From Streptomyces caelestis (GTDB taxonomy: Bacteria; Actinomycetota; Actinomycetes; Streptomycetales; Streptomycetaceae), in the NCBI RefSeq assembly GCF_014205255.1, contig NZ_JACHNE010000001.1:2666001-2730000 (forward strand): a stretch of DNA of 64,000 nucleotides, given 5' to 3'. Below are positions 53,011 through 60,809 of the stretch, in pieces; the first letter of the stretch is position 1, and the number at the start of each line of letters is the position of its first letter. The position numbers were made by a program, and so were the translations under genes. The notes below the pieces were generated by a model that was not told where the DNA came from, ran no database searches, and saw only the letters and a program-made list of their open reading frames with translations.

Positions 53011-53082
53011 GGGGGCGCGGGGTGCGTGGGCTGGTCGCGCCCACGCGGTGGAGCCGCACATCGAACACAGCTCCGCGCCCCC
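53011..53082. repeat. Dispersed palindromic repeat, type 2 (copy 2)
   Basis: In reverse orientation relative to copy 1 at 269: GGGGGCGCGGGGTGCGTGGG, then GGTCGCGCCCACGCGGTGGA, GCCGCACATCGAACACAGCT and CCGCGCCCCC. Its ends GGGGGCGCGG/CCGCGCCCCC are inverted repeats. It lies between the convergent aminotransferase and GH43 genes and may act as a terminator. Confidence 0.7.
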
Positions 53083-53098
53083 GAGAGGCTCGGCCGCA

Positions 53099-54535
53099 CT
53101 AAACCGGGTTCAGCCTCCACTGCTGGCAGTTGTTGTTGAGCCAGGACCACTGGCGCACGTCCGCGCTGTCGGCTGTCGCGCAGCTCGCCACGTCGGCCAC
53201 CTTGCCGGTGGCCTTGTTGACGATGCGGACGTGGCCTCCGTCCGTGGCGACGAACTGGAAGCGCTGGCAGGTGTTGTCCAGCCAGGACCACTGGCGCAGG
53301 TCGGCGCCGTCTGCGGAGGAGCAGTCGGCGGTGTCGAGGACCTTGCCGGTGGCGACGTTCACCATGCGGTGGGTGTCGTCGCCGAGGTCCTGCAGGCGCC
53401 AGCGCTGGTTGGTGCCGCCGTTGCAGGTGTACTGCTGGACGTTGGCACCGTCGGCCGTCGAACCGCCCGCCACCTCAAGGCACTTGCCGCTGTTGCGGTT
53501 GGTGACGGTGTAGGTCGTCGAGGCGGAGGCCGGCTCGCCGGAGGGCCCGGCGAGGGAGGCACCCAGCCGCACCGGCGTCCCGAAGTTCGGCGTGCCGTCG
53601 GAGTTCCAGGTGAACTTCTGGGCGCGGGTCGTACGGCCGTTGTCGCAGCCGTCGGACGCGGAGTCGTTGGCGTGGTAGACGATCCAGTTCTCGCGGCCGT
53701 CGGGTGAGGTGAAGAAGCCGTTGTGCCCGGGTCCGTACACGCCGTTGGCGTCACTGCGCTGGAAGACGGGCGTGGACTTCTTCGTCCAGGAGGACGCGGA
53801 CAGCGGGTTGGAGCCGGTGAGTTCCAGTTGCCCGAGTTTGTAGTCGGGCGTCCAGCAGCCGCTCGCCGAGTAGATCAGGAAGGTCCGGCCGCCGCGTTGC
53901 AGCACCTCGGCGCCCTCGTTGACGGTGCCGCCCTGCCGTTCCCAGGCGTGCGTCGGCGTGGAGATCGTCGAGTACGCGCCGCTGACGGTGTACGGGTTCG
54001 ACATCGGCGCGATGACGACGTTCTGGGTCCCGCCCGTGTTGGCGCTGCCCAGCATGTACAGCTTGCCGCCGACGTTCAGCACGCTCGGGTCCAGCATCCA
54101 CGCGCTGTTGAGCTGCCCCTTGTAGGTGTACGGCCCCATGGGGTCCGAGCCCGCGCTCTCCAGCACATGACTGCGCTGGGTGGGGTTGTAGTCGGACACG
54201 TTCTGCCCGGCGACGTAGTACAGGTACCAGCGGCCGTTGAGGAAGTGCAGCTCGGGCGCCCAGATGTTGCAGCACCGGGAGGCGGCGTCGCCCTTCCACA
54301 CCTGGACGCTGGGCGCGGCGGAGAGCCCGGCGAGGGTGGCGGACTTGCGGATGGTGATGACGTCGGTCCAGCTCGTCGTCACCAGGTAGTAGTTGCCGTC
54401 GTGGTACGAGATCCAGGGGTCGGCTCCCTTGACGGACTTGACCGGGTTGGAGAAGGAGGCGGCGCTCGCGGAGGGCTGGCCGAGGCCGATCGCGAGCAGC
54501 AGGGCCGCCAGCAGGGTCAGTAGGCGACGGGCCAT
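53099..54535 (-). CDS. Secreted GH43 exo-alpha-1,5-L-arabinofuranosidase with CBM13 lectin domain
   Basis: A 478-residue secreted enzyme. Signal peptide MARRLLTLLAALLLAIGLGQ then PSASAAS (residues 1-27). GH43 five-bladed propeller to about 330: catalytic Asp in VKGADPWISYHDG, second Asp in AWMLDPSVLNVG and Glu in GTVNEGAEVLQRGG. The C-terminal 130 residues are a ricin-B/CBM13 trefoil with three QxW units (NQRWRLQDL, CQRFQFVA, CQQWRLNPV). This matches the domain plan of S. avermitilis Araf43A. It overlaps the upstream GH43 gene stop by 19 bp, so both form one operon. Confidence 0.93.
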   Translation of the reverse strand: MARRLLTLLAALLLAIGLGQPSASAASFSNPVKSVKGADPWISYHDGNYYLVTTSWTDVITIRKSATLAGLSAAPSVQVWKGDAASRCCNIWAPELHFLNGRWYLYYVAGQNVSDYNPTQRSHVLESAGSDPMGPYTYKGQLNSAWMLDPSVLNVGGKLYMLGSANTGGTQNVVIAPMSNPYTVSGAYSTISTPTHAWERQGGTVNEGAEVLQRGGRTFLIYSASGCWTPDYKLGQLELTGSNPLSASSWTKKSTPVFQRSDANGVYGPGHNGFFTSPDGRENWIVYHANDSASDGCDNGRTTRAQKFTWNSDGTPNFGTPVRLGASLAGPSGEPASASTTYTVTNRNSGKCLEVAGGSTADGANVQQYTCNGGTNQRWRLQDLGDDTHRMVNVATGKVLDTADCSSADGADLRQWSWLDNTCQRFQFVATDGGHVRIVNKATGKVADVASCATADSADVRQWSWLNNNCQQWRLNPV

Positions 54536-55497
54536 CCGCTGCTCCAGTTCAGAAGGTTGACGCCGAGCTTGGGGGTGCCGTTGGCGTTGCCGTCGTAGTA
54601 GTGGTAGACGATCAGGTCTCCGTCGGAGTCCTTGGTGATCGACTGCCCGCCCGGGCCGATGACGTTGCCGTGCGACTCGAGCACGGGAGTGCCGCCGTTC
54701 TTCATCAGGTCGACACCGTTCTTGTCGCGGTACGGCCCGGTGATGCTGGAGGCGCGCCCGACCTTGACCTTGTACGTCGAGCTCGTGCCGCTGCAGCAGG
54801 TGTCGTACGAGGCGAAGAGGTAGTAGTACCCGTTCCGCTTCACGATGAAGGGCGCCTCGACGGCTTTGGTCCCGGTCGGCCGGGAGGCGAGCGAGTAGCG
54901 CGTGGTGTTGCCGGCGAGCTGCTTCCCGGTGGACGGGTTGATCTGGATCATCTTGATCCCGGTCCACCAACTGCCGAACGACAGCCACCACTTGCCGTCG
55001 TCGTCCACGAAGAGGTTCGGGTCGATGGCGTTGAAGTCGCTGGAGGAGTTCGACGTGTAGACGGTGCCCTGGTCGGCCCAGCTGCCCGGCTGGCCGGTGC
55101 TGGAGGTGGCCAGCCCGATGGCGGAGGTGTTCGAGCCGAACTTCGAGACGGAGTAGTACATCAGGTACTTGGCGCCGTGGTACGAGATGTCCGGCGCCCA
55201 GGCCTCCGGCACGGACGAGTAGTTCCGCCACCAGCTCGGCCGGCTGGAGAAGGCGTCACCGCCGTTCCGGAAGGCCGTGCGGTCGCTGGACGCCTTGCTG
55301 GCGATGCCGCCGCCGGTGGCGTAGAGCAGGTACTGGCCGGACGAGGTGCGGATCATCGACGGGTCGTGGGTGACGACGTCACCGGTGACGCGGCCGGGGT
55401 TCGGATACGCCGACGCCGTACTCGGGATCAGGGCGAGCAGGGCGGCGGTGGGGAGGGCGAGCAGGGCGGTGCGTTTGCGGGGGGTCGAGCGGCTCAT
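54517..55497 (-). CDS. Secreted GH43 endo-alpha-1,5-L-arabinanase
   Basis: A 326-residue GH43 enzyme. Signal peptide MSRSTPRKRTALLALPTAAL then LALIPSTASA. Catalytic residues: Asp in VVTHDPSMIRTSSG, Asp in FNAIDPNLFVDDDGKWW and Glu in TKAVEAPFIVKRNG. No binding module, and a short compact length typical of arabinanase (GH43 subfamily 5-like). ATG at 55497 with AAGGAGG upstream; the 25-codon longer frame lacks a signal peptide. First gene of the arabinan operon; its product chains feed the downstream exo-enzyme. Confidence 0.92.
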   Translation of the reverse strand: MSRSTPRKRTALLALPTAALLALIPSTASAYPNPGRVTGDVVTHDPSMIRTSSGQYLLYATGGGIASKASSDRTAFRNGGDAFSSRPSWWRNYSSVPEAWAPDISYHGAKYLMYYSVSKFGSNTSAIGLATSSTGQPGSWADQGTVYTSNSSSDFNAIDPNLFVDDDGKWWLSFGSWWTGIKMIQINPSTGKQLAGNTTRYSLASRPTGTKAVEAPFIVKRNGYYYLFASYDTCCSGTSSTYKVKVGRASSITGPYRDKNGVDLMKNGGTPVLESHGNVIGPGGQSITKDSDGDLIVYHYYDGNANGTPKLGVNLLNWSSGWPVAY

Positions 55498-55551
55498 GCG
55501 GAGTCCTCCTTGCGGTGGGGGTGACAGTGCTGGTCGAGGTCTTCGAGATGA

Positions 55552-55565
55552 CCGAAATACCGAAC
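55552..55565. promoter_or_regulatory. Shared sugar-locus motif, site 3 (arabinanase operon)
   Basis: CCGAAATACCGAAC, 54 bp before the arabinanase start codon (minus-strand gene). It ties the secreted GH43 enzymes to the uptake/catabolism genes that carry sites 1 and 2. Confidence 0.65.
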
Positions 55566-55682
55566 AGTGCACGCAAGTTCGAACGGAACCTAGAATCGAA
55601 CCACTTGCGCGTCAACGGTCCGCGCAGCAACAACCCGAATGCGGCCCGCCCGACCCATCACCGGCCGGGACGGCTGCCGCGC

Positions 55683-56324
55683 CTACAACACGCGCAATGC
55701 CTGGCCGGAATCGCGCTCTCGTCTGGCCAGCGCATGCAGCACGGCCTGATCGCCGTGCCGGTCGCGGGCTGCCGCGACCAGCACGTCGACCGCGATGGCG
55801 AGTGCGGCTTCGGGGGCCTGGCAACGAACACCCACGCTCAAAGCCAAGTCGTCCAGATGGACCGCCAGTTCGACACACCGGGTCTGGAGGTAGCCGTCGA
55901 GCAGCATCTCCTCTCCTGGCCGGTGGAGGACGGCGACCCGCCGATCGGCCGGCTCCTCGTCCAGCCGCCGCGCCAGTCGCCGCCACGCAGCCTGCGCCTG
56001 CTCAGCCACGATGGCGGGACCGGCTGAGGCCGTCTCCTCGCTCCGCGCCCGCACGCCGACGTTGAGCGCGGAGTCGGGCACGGACGTGCCGACGAGCCTG
56101 GCGTAGTAGCGCACCGGGGACACCGGTTCCGCGCCGGCCACCTCACCGTCGAGGAACCACTCGACCTGCAGAACACTGCGCGCAAGGTGACCGGCCAGTC
56201 CGCCCACCGACATCCCCGGCAGCACGGACTCGTCCTCCCAGCAGCGCGCCACCTCTTCCGTCGCCAGCAGCCGCACACCCCGTTCGGCAGCCAGTAGGTA
56301 CGCCTGCCGTATCTCCGTAGTCAT
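55683..56324 (-). CDS. Maleylpyruvate-isomerase/DinB-like mycothiol-associated protein
   Basis: A 213-residue protein of the four-helix DinB-like (MDMPI N-terminal) class: MTTEIRQAYLLAAERGVRLL, SVGGLAGHLARSVLQVEWFL with the His ligand, and LQTRCVELAVHLDDLALSVG with the H-D metal motif. These proteins often use mycothiol in actinobacteria, but many members are uncharacterised. The ATG at 56324 is preferred; CAAGAT 7 nt upstream on the minus strand may be a leaderless -10. Confidence 0.8.
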   Translation of the reverse strand: MTTEIRQAYLLAAERGVRLLATEEVARCWEDESVLPGMSVGGLAGHLARSVLQVEWFLDGEVAGAEPVSPVRYYARLVGTSVPDSALNVGVRARSEETASAGPAIVAEQAQAAWRRLARRLDEEPADRRVAVLHRPGEEMLLDGYLQTRCVELAVHLDDLALSVGVRCQAPEAALAIAVDVLVAAARDRHGDQAVLHALARRERDSGQALRVL

Positions 56325-56428
56325 GCCGGACATCTTGCCCGCACGAAGATCACAGCGGACAGGGGCGTCCGTATGTTGAACAGGAAGATCACTATGTGGA
56401 CTGTCGCTCCGTAAGCCGGTCCCGCTCG

Positions 56429-56986
56429 TCACCGCCGTCCGCCGAACTCCCAGGCGTGCACCTCGATGTCGGCATACCGCCCCGGCGTGAGGACACGGCG
56501 CGCCGTCTCCGCGTCCGGGGCCCGGACCAGCGCCGCCGTGCCCAGCCAGGCGGAGCCGTCGTCGGACAGCAGGGGGCCGTAGGCGATCAGGTCGTTCGAG
56601 TCGGGTGGCGTGTCCAGGTCGGCCGTCGCCGGGGCCGGGCCCAGTCCGAGTCCGAGTACGAGGTGGCGGTTGCCGGTCGTCGGGCCGCCGGGGAAGTCCC
56701 ACATGGTGCGGCCCAGGAGGTTGCGCCAGCGGCGCAGCAGGACGTCCCGGTACGCGCCGGCCTGGTAGTTGGGCTCGTCGAAGGCGAAGGCACGGGCGGT
56801 GGCGGGGTCCGGCAGGTCGAGGATGTGGACGCTGCCGGTGAGGGTTTCTCCGTCATCGGCGAAGGTCGGGCCACGGGCGATCATCTCGGTCGCGTACCGG
56901 TCCATGTAGGACCAGTGTTTTTCCAGTAGTTCGTGACGCAGTGGCAGCGAGCCGGGGCGATCGCGGTGGTAACAGAAGTACTCCAT
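56429..56986 (-). CDS. YCII-related two-domain protein
   Basis: A 185-residue protein of two YCII-like ferredoxin-fold halves: MEYFCYHRDRPGSLPLRHEL with HWSYMDRYATEMIARGPTF (first) and SNDLIAYGPLLSDDGSAWLG with GRYADIEVHAWEFGGRR (second). YciI-like proteins have conserved His/Asp residues and sometimes hydrolase or dehydrochlorinase-like activity; most are unassigned. The start ATG is at 56986. Confidence 0.85.
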   Translation of the reverse strand: MEYFCYHRDRPGSLPLRHELLEKHWSYMDRYATEMIARGPTFADDGETLTGSVHILDLPDPATARAFAFDEPNYQAGAYRDVLLRRWRNLLGRTMWDFPGGPTTGNRHLVLGLGLGPAPATADLDTPPDSNDLIAYGPLLSDDGSAWLGTAALVRAPDAETARRVLTPGRYADIEVHAWEFGGRR

Positions 56987-57091
56987 GGACGCAGACCCTT
57001 CCCCAAGGCCGGCAGCGGCTCAAGCCGCTTTCGCAGCGGGTGCCGGCGTAAAGTCGGTCCGGTAGCGGCGCCGGTTCGATTCGGGGGGATC

Positions 57092-57823
57092 ATGACGGCA
57101 GTTGACGCACCACCCATCGTCTTCGTGCACGGGACGCGGTTCAGCGCGGGACAGTGGAGCCCGCAGCTCGCCGCGCTGCGGGACGAGTTCCCCGTGTCCG
57201 CCGTCGATCTGCCAGGGCATGGTTCCCGTTCCGCCGAGGCCTGGAGCCTGAAGGCGGCCGTGGAGGTCGTCTCCGATGCCGTGGAGTCGCTCGGGTGCGG
57301 GCCGGCCCTGGTCGTGGGGCACTCGCTCGGGGGTTACGCCTCGCTGGAGTTCGCGCGGGTTCGCCCGGAGCGGTTGCGCGGGCTGGTGCTCGCGGGGGCC
57401 AGTGCCTCGACTCGTGGGGCGTGGGCGGTGCCGTACCGGTGGGCCGCCGGGCTCGTGCCGCGGCTGCCCGCGGATCGGCTGGCCGGGTGGAACGACTGGT
57501 TGCTGCGCAGGATGTATCCGGCCGAGGTCGTCGAGGCCACCATCCGGTCGGGGTACGCCTTCCACACCCTGCCCGCCGCCTGGGACGAGGTGCTGGGGCG
57601 TTTCGACGCGGACGCGATGCGTCATGTGAAGGCTCCGGTGCTCATCCTGAACGGCGAGAAGGACAGCGTCTTCCGGTCCGGCGAGGCGGAGTTCGCCCGG
57701 GCGCATCCGCGGGCCCGCGTCGAGCTGATCCCGAGAGCCGGGCATCTCGCGAACTTCGACGATCCGGTTGCCTTCAGCGAAGCCGTTCGCCGCTTCGCCC
57801 AACATCTGAGCAACAGCGGCTGA
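57092..57823 (+). CDS. Alpha/beta-hydrolase
   Basis: A 243-residue hydrolase: VFVHGTRFSAGQW (oxyanion HG), the elbow VVGHSLGGYASLEF with Ser nucleophile near residue 79, LILNGEKDSVF with acid Asp and RAGHLANFDDPVAFSEAV with catalytic His near 220. No signal peptide. GGGGGG lies 4 nt before the ATG. It may be an esterase or haloperoxidase-like enzyme. It lies just beyond the 3' remnant of the DUF4360 gene. Confidence 0.92.
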   Translation: MTAVDAPPIVFVHGTRFSAGQWSPQLAALRDEFPVSAVDLPGHGSRSAEAWSLKAAVEVVSDAVESLGCGPALVVGHSLGGYASLEFARVRPERLRGLVLAGASASTRGAWAVPYRWAAGLVPRLPADRLAGWNDWLLRRMYPAEVVEATIRSGYAFHTLPAAWDEVLGRFDADAMRHVKAPVLILNGEKDSVFRSGEAEFARAHPRARVELIPRAGHLANFDDPVAFSEAVRRFAQHLSNSG

Positions 57824-57893
57824 GCGACAGCACATCAACCCGTCCTAGGCGGCCCATCCGGCCCAGCAACCCGGTGGGCCGTCCCTCATCCCG

Positions 57894-57970
57894 TCAGGAC
57901 TTCGGGCACTCCTTCCACGCCAGGTGTTACACCGTGCTGATGTCCCCGTCCGTCCGTCGAGTCCATCGTC
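57894..57970 (-). pseudogene. 3' fragment of a DUF4360 secreted-protein gene, split by a TnpB element
   Basis: The minus strand from 57970 reads GACG ATG GAC TCG ACG GAC G, giving M-D-S-T-D-G, and further on DIST V*HLAWKECPKS and a TGA at 57896-57894. This is the typical DUF4360 end (MDSTDGxxxTxYHFxWKxC). Joined to 59354 it restores SFMTMDSTDG in frame. Two later defects are visible: a 4-nt GACG duplication and TAA where Tyr is expected. Confidence 0.82.
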
Positions 57971-58010
57971 TTGACTTCTCCCCCCTCCTGAAGGAGGGGG
58001 ATTCTCACGG
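57971..58010 (-). ncRNA. Predicted right-end omega RNA scaffold 3' part
   Basis: The tnpB stop is followed at once by GAATCCCCCTCCTTCAGGAG and the element end TCAA. In studied TnpB systems the guide RNA scaffold comes from the tnpB 3' end and right end, and the guide is the adjacent flank, here from 57970 downward. Only the hairpin end is directly visible; the 5' boundary inside tnpB is unknown. Confidence 0.5.
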
Positions 58011-59207
58011 CTCGCGCTGTGAGGGTTTCTGCTTCGTCGCCGACTGCCCGCCCGGAGTGCTCCGTTGAGGTCTTACACCGGCTCCACAGACTGTCACCGC
58101 CAGCCCGGCGGCCAGAAGGTTTTTCGCCGCGTTCACGTCCCGGTCGTGGGTCGTGCCACAGCTGTCGCACGTCCAGGTACGGACGTGTAGCGGCATCTTG
58201 TCCTGCAAGGCACCGCACTGGGAGCACAGCCTGGACGAGGGGAAGAAGCGGTCCACCGCGATCACTTCCCGCCCGTACCAGGCGGCCTTGTACTCCAGAA
58301 GGCTCCGGAACTCGGCCCAGGCGGCATCAGAGATGGCGCGGGCCAGACTCCGGTTCCTGACCATGGTGCGCACGGTCAGGTCCTCGATCACGAGCGTTTG
58401 GTTTTCACGCACGAGTCGGGTGGTCAGCTTGTGCAGGTGGTCACGGCGCCGGTCGACGATCCTCGCGTGGACCCTCGCGACCTTCCTGCGGGCCTTGGCT
58501 CGGTTGTTCGACCCCCTGGCCTTGCGGGACAGTTCCCGCTGAGCCTTCGCCAGGCGGGCGCGGTCGCGGCGCTCGTGCCGGAGATTGGCGACCTTCTCCC
58601 CGGTAGAGAGGGTCAGCAGATGGTCCAGGCCGACATCCACACCGATGGCCGTATCGGCGGCCGGGAGCGGCTTGACGCCGGGGTCGTCACACAGCATGGA
58701 GACGAACCAGCGTCCGGCCGCGTCCTGGGAGACGGTCACCGTGGACGGCGTCGCCCCCTGCGGGAGCGGACGCGACCACACGATGTCCAGTGGTTCCGTC
58801 ATCTTCGCCAGGGTCAGCTTCCCGTCACGGAAGCGGAAACCGGACGTGGTGTACTCGGCGGACCTGCGCGACTTCTTCCGCGACTTGAAGCGCGGATACT
58901 TCGCCCGCTTGCCGAAGAAGTTCGTGAACGCTGTCTGCAGATGCCGCAGACATTGCTGCAACGGCACCGACGACACGTCGTTAAGGAAGGCCAGCTCCTC
59001 GGTCTTCTTCCACGCCGTCAGCATGGCCGAGGTCTGGTTGTAGTTCACCCGCTCCTGGCGCGCCCACGCCTCGGTGCGGGCCGCGAGCGCCATGTTGTAG
59101 ACCTTGCGCACACATCCGAACGTGCGCGACAGCTCAACCGCCTGCGCATCGGTCGGATAGAAGCGGTACTTGAACGCCCGCTTCACGCACATCGTGGACA
59201 CGCTCAC
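58005..59207 (-). CDS. tnpB: TnpB RNA-guided endonuclease
   Basis: A 400-residue TnpB. N-terminal part MCVKRAFKYRFYPTDAQAVE is the conserved start; the RuvC-like residues are all present: Asp191 in IGVDVGLDHL, Glu275 in LVIEDLTVRTM and Asp357 in HDRDVNAAKNL. A zinc-ribbon (CSQCG at 328-332 and CDSCG at 347-351) lies between. The catalytic set is complete, so the nuclease may be active. Length fits the IS605/IS1341 group. Start GTG 59207; an inner ATG is possible. It is the only gene of the element. Confidence 0.93.
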   Translation of the reverse strand: MSVSTMCVKRAFKYRFYPTDAQAVELSRTFGCVRKVYNMALAARTEAWARQERVNYNQTSAMLTAWKKTEELAFLNDVSSVPLQQCLRHLQTAFTNFFGKRAKYPRFKSRKKSRRSAEYTTSGFRFRDGKLTLAKMTEPLDIVWSRPLPQGATPSTVTVSQDAAGRWFVSMLCDDPGVKPLPAADTAIGVDVGLDHLLTLSTGEKVANLRHERRDRARLAKAQRELSRKARGSNNRAKARRKVARVHARIVDRRRDHLHKLTTRLVRENQTLVIEDLTVRTMVRNRSLARAISDAAWAEFRSLLEYKAAWYGREVIAVDRFFPSSRLCSQCGALQDKMPLHVRTWTCDSCGTTHDRDVNAAKNLLAAGLAVTVCGAGVRPQRSTPGGQSATKQKPSQREP

Positions 59208-59353
59208 AAACTAGTGTTCCTGCAAGTGAAGATCAAACCTGCGGGTCAGAGCACCGCGATCAGCCCTGGCGGCGAATCACAGCTCCCTGCCTTGCCCCGC
59301 AGGAGTCCGATTCCTCCCCCGCACGAAGGCAGGACTCTCCTCGGCGGCAACGG

Positions 59354-59928
59354 ATGAAACTGACCTTGTCGGCCGACTGCGTACCGGCGTTGACCCGGAG
59401 TTCGGTGTTGATGTTGAAGTTGCGCTGGACTCCGCAGGGTGCGTAGACCAGCTGGGCCCAGTCCGTCTCGTCGGTGGCCTGCCAGTTGTCGTAGGGGCCG
59501 CTGAAGGGGTGGTTCCTGGACACCGTGCTCGGCGAGCCCTGGAAGTAGTACGAGGCTCGCTGGGTGGCGCTCGCGCCGCGCTGGAGTGAGGCGAAGCCGC
59601 GGTAGTCGGCGCCGGCGATGGCGTACGTGAAGCCCTGGGGCACGTGAACGATCAGGCTGAGCTGGCAGTTTCTGCGGAACGCGGTCGGGTCGGAGCCTCC
59701 GCCGGCCTGGGCGAGGTAGTCGCTGTAGGTGACCGTGAACGCCGTGTTGTCCTCGGAGACGGCGACCGCTGCCGTGCCTTGCGGACAGCCGGAGCCGTTC
59801 ACCGTGGCGACCTTGATGACGATCTTGTCCGGGGGCGGGTCGACGAACCCGGAGGACGGGGATGGTGCGGGGAGTGCGCTGGTGAGGAGCGCGGCGATCG
59901 CGCCGCTCAGAAGCAGGCCACCGGCCAT
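59354..59928 (-). pseudogene. 5' part of a DUF4360 secreted-protein gene, split by a TnpB element
   Basis: From ATG 59928 (GGGAG upstream) it encodes a signal peptide MAGGLLLSGAIAALLTSALP and a DUF4360-type beta-rich body: KIVIKVATVNGSGCPQGTAA, FRRNCQLSLIVHVPQGFTYA, YYFQGSPSTVSRNHPFSGPY and NFNINTELRVNAG. Intact members end with an MDSTDG...WKxC segment. Here the frame after KVSFI runs into the TnpB element and continues to a stop at 59260 as unrelated residues. The true end lies at 57894-57970. Residual secreted product is possible but lacks the terminal cysteine partner. Confidence 0.82.
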
Positions 59929-60269
59929 GGTTCTCCCATCCGTTCGTGGGGGGTGGATCACGAAGTGAGCATGAGCATGTCAAGACGACACCTCACGCAC
60001 GCCCGGCCTGTAACCCTTGCATGAAGAAGATGTGAAGACCGGGAGCGGTCGCATCGTACGCAGGGCGGCAGGGGTCGGCCAGGGCGGTCTCCGGCCATTC
60101 ACAGTGGCGGGATCACACCAGGGGAAGGGGCCGCGGAGCCCGTCCACGCGGGCCCCGTCGGCGCCAGCAGCACCGGCGGGCGCATAAGGTGCGTTAGCAG
60201 TGCGTCAGACCAGGACACCCCGAGGACGCGATGAGCATCACCCACCCGCTCCCCCGCGGACGCGGCCCG
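59929..60269. other. 341-bp gene-free region (promoter of DUF4360 gene)
   Basis: No coding sequence that I can support. It includes the promoter for the minus-strand DUF4360 gene and the 3' end boundary of the Rrf2 gene. An ATG at 60231 with GAGGACGCG before it opens only an Arg/Pro-rich frame antisense to the Rrf2 gene, so it is not called. The region near 59960-60025 is less GC-rich (CATGAAGAAGATGTGAAGAC). Confidence 0.4.
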
Positions 60270-60728
60270 TCACGGGTTCTCCCAGGCCGCCGGTTCCGCC
60301 GCCAGCCGCTCCACCGGCTCGGGCAGCGCACCGGCCGCGAGGTCGGCGATCGTCACGCCCTCCAGGATCCTGCGCACATTGGCCCGCAGGGCGATCCACA
60401 GCGGCAGCAGCGGCTCGGCCGTGCCGGTGTAGGCGAGGCCGGTCGGGCGCTCGCCGCGTACCGAGACGATCGGTCCGTCCACGGCCCGGATCACGTCCGC
60501 GACCGTGATCTCCGCGGCCTCCCGGGCCAGCCGGTAGCCGCCGCCCCCGCCGCGCCGGCTGTCGACGACACCGCTCCGCCGCAGATCGCCGAGGATCCCT
60601 TCCAGGAACTTGTGGGGGATGTCCTGCGCGGTGGCGACGGCCTCCGCCTTGACCGGCCCCTCGCCCTGCCGGACGGCCAGTTCCACGACCGCTCGTACCG
60701 CGTAGTCCGCACGTGCCGAGATCCTCAT
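60270..60728 (-). CDS. Rrf2-family regulator without cysteines
   Basis: A 152-residue Rrf2 winged-helix protein: MRISARADYAVRAVVELAVR, the HTH region VKAEAVATAQDIPHKFLEGI then LGDLRRSGVVDSRRGGGGGY, and a dimer helix. The family's three Fe-S cysteines are absent (no Cys at all), so it cannot bind a cluster like IscR/NsrR and probably senses a metabolite or thiol state differently. It diverges from the GH35 gene over 81 bp, suggesting it controls that gene. Confidence 0.87.
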   Translation of the reverse strand: MRISARADYAVRAVVELAVRQGEGPVKAEAVATAQDIPHKFLEGILGDLRRSGVVDSRRGGGGGYRLAREAAEITVADVIRAVDGPIVSVRGERPTGLAYTGTAEPLLPLWIALRANVRRILEGVTIADLAAGALPEPVERLAAEPAAWENP

Positions 60729-60809
60729 ACGACCATTGTCACGGTCGGCCCGTAAACAATGACGCACCAGCACCACGTACGGCACGGCAGCACAACAGGA
60801 GGCGCTCCC

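Larger units (their letters stand above)
57971..59353 (-). mobile_element. IS200/IS605-group TnpB element (no TnpA), inserted in a DUF4360 gene
   Basis: The right end is a 9-bp hairpin (57981-57989 with 57992-58000) followed by GAAGTCAA ending at 57971 on the minus strand, resembling the TCAA end of IS605-type elements. The left flank ends TTTCAT (59354-59359), so the likely target/TAM is TTCAT. The left 146 bp holds an 8-bp stem (59286-59293 with 59326-59333). Boundaries were fixed by rejoining the split gene: TTTCAT plus GACGATGG gives an intact reading frame. Only tnpB is carried; no TnpA transposase. Confidence 0.82.

Noticed and set aside
57092..57830. The alpha/beta-hydrolase as cargo of the TnpB element
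   Set aside because: The element boundary at 57971 and the 3' DUF4360 fragment lie between it and tnpB.
60231..60755. Plus-strand ORF starting at 60231 with a plausible ribosome site
   Set aside because: It is antisense to the conserved Rrf2 gene and has Arg/Pro-rich shadow composition.
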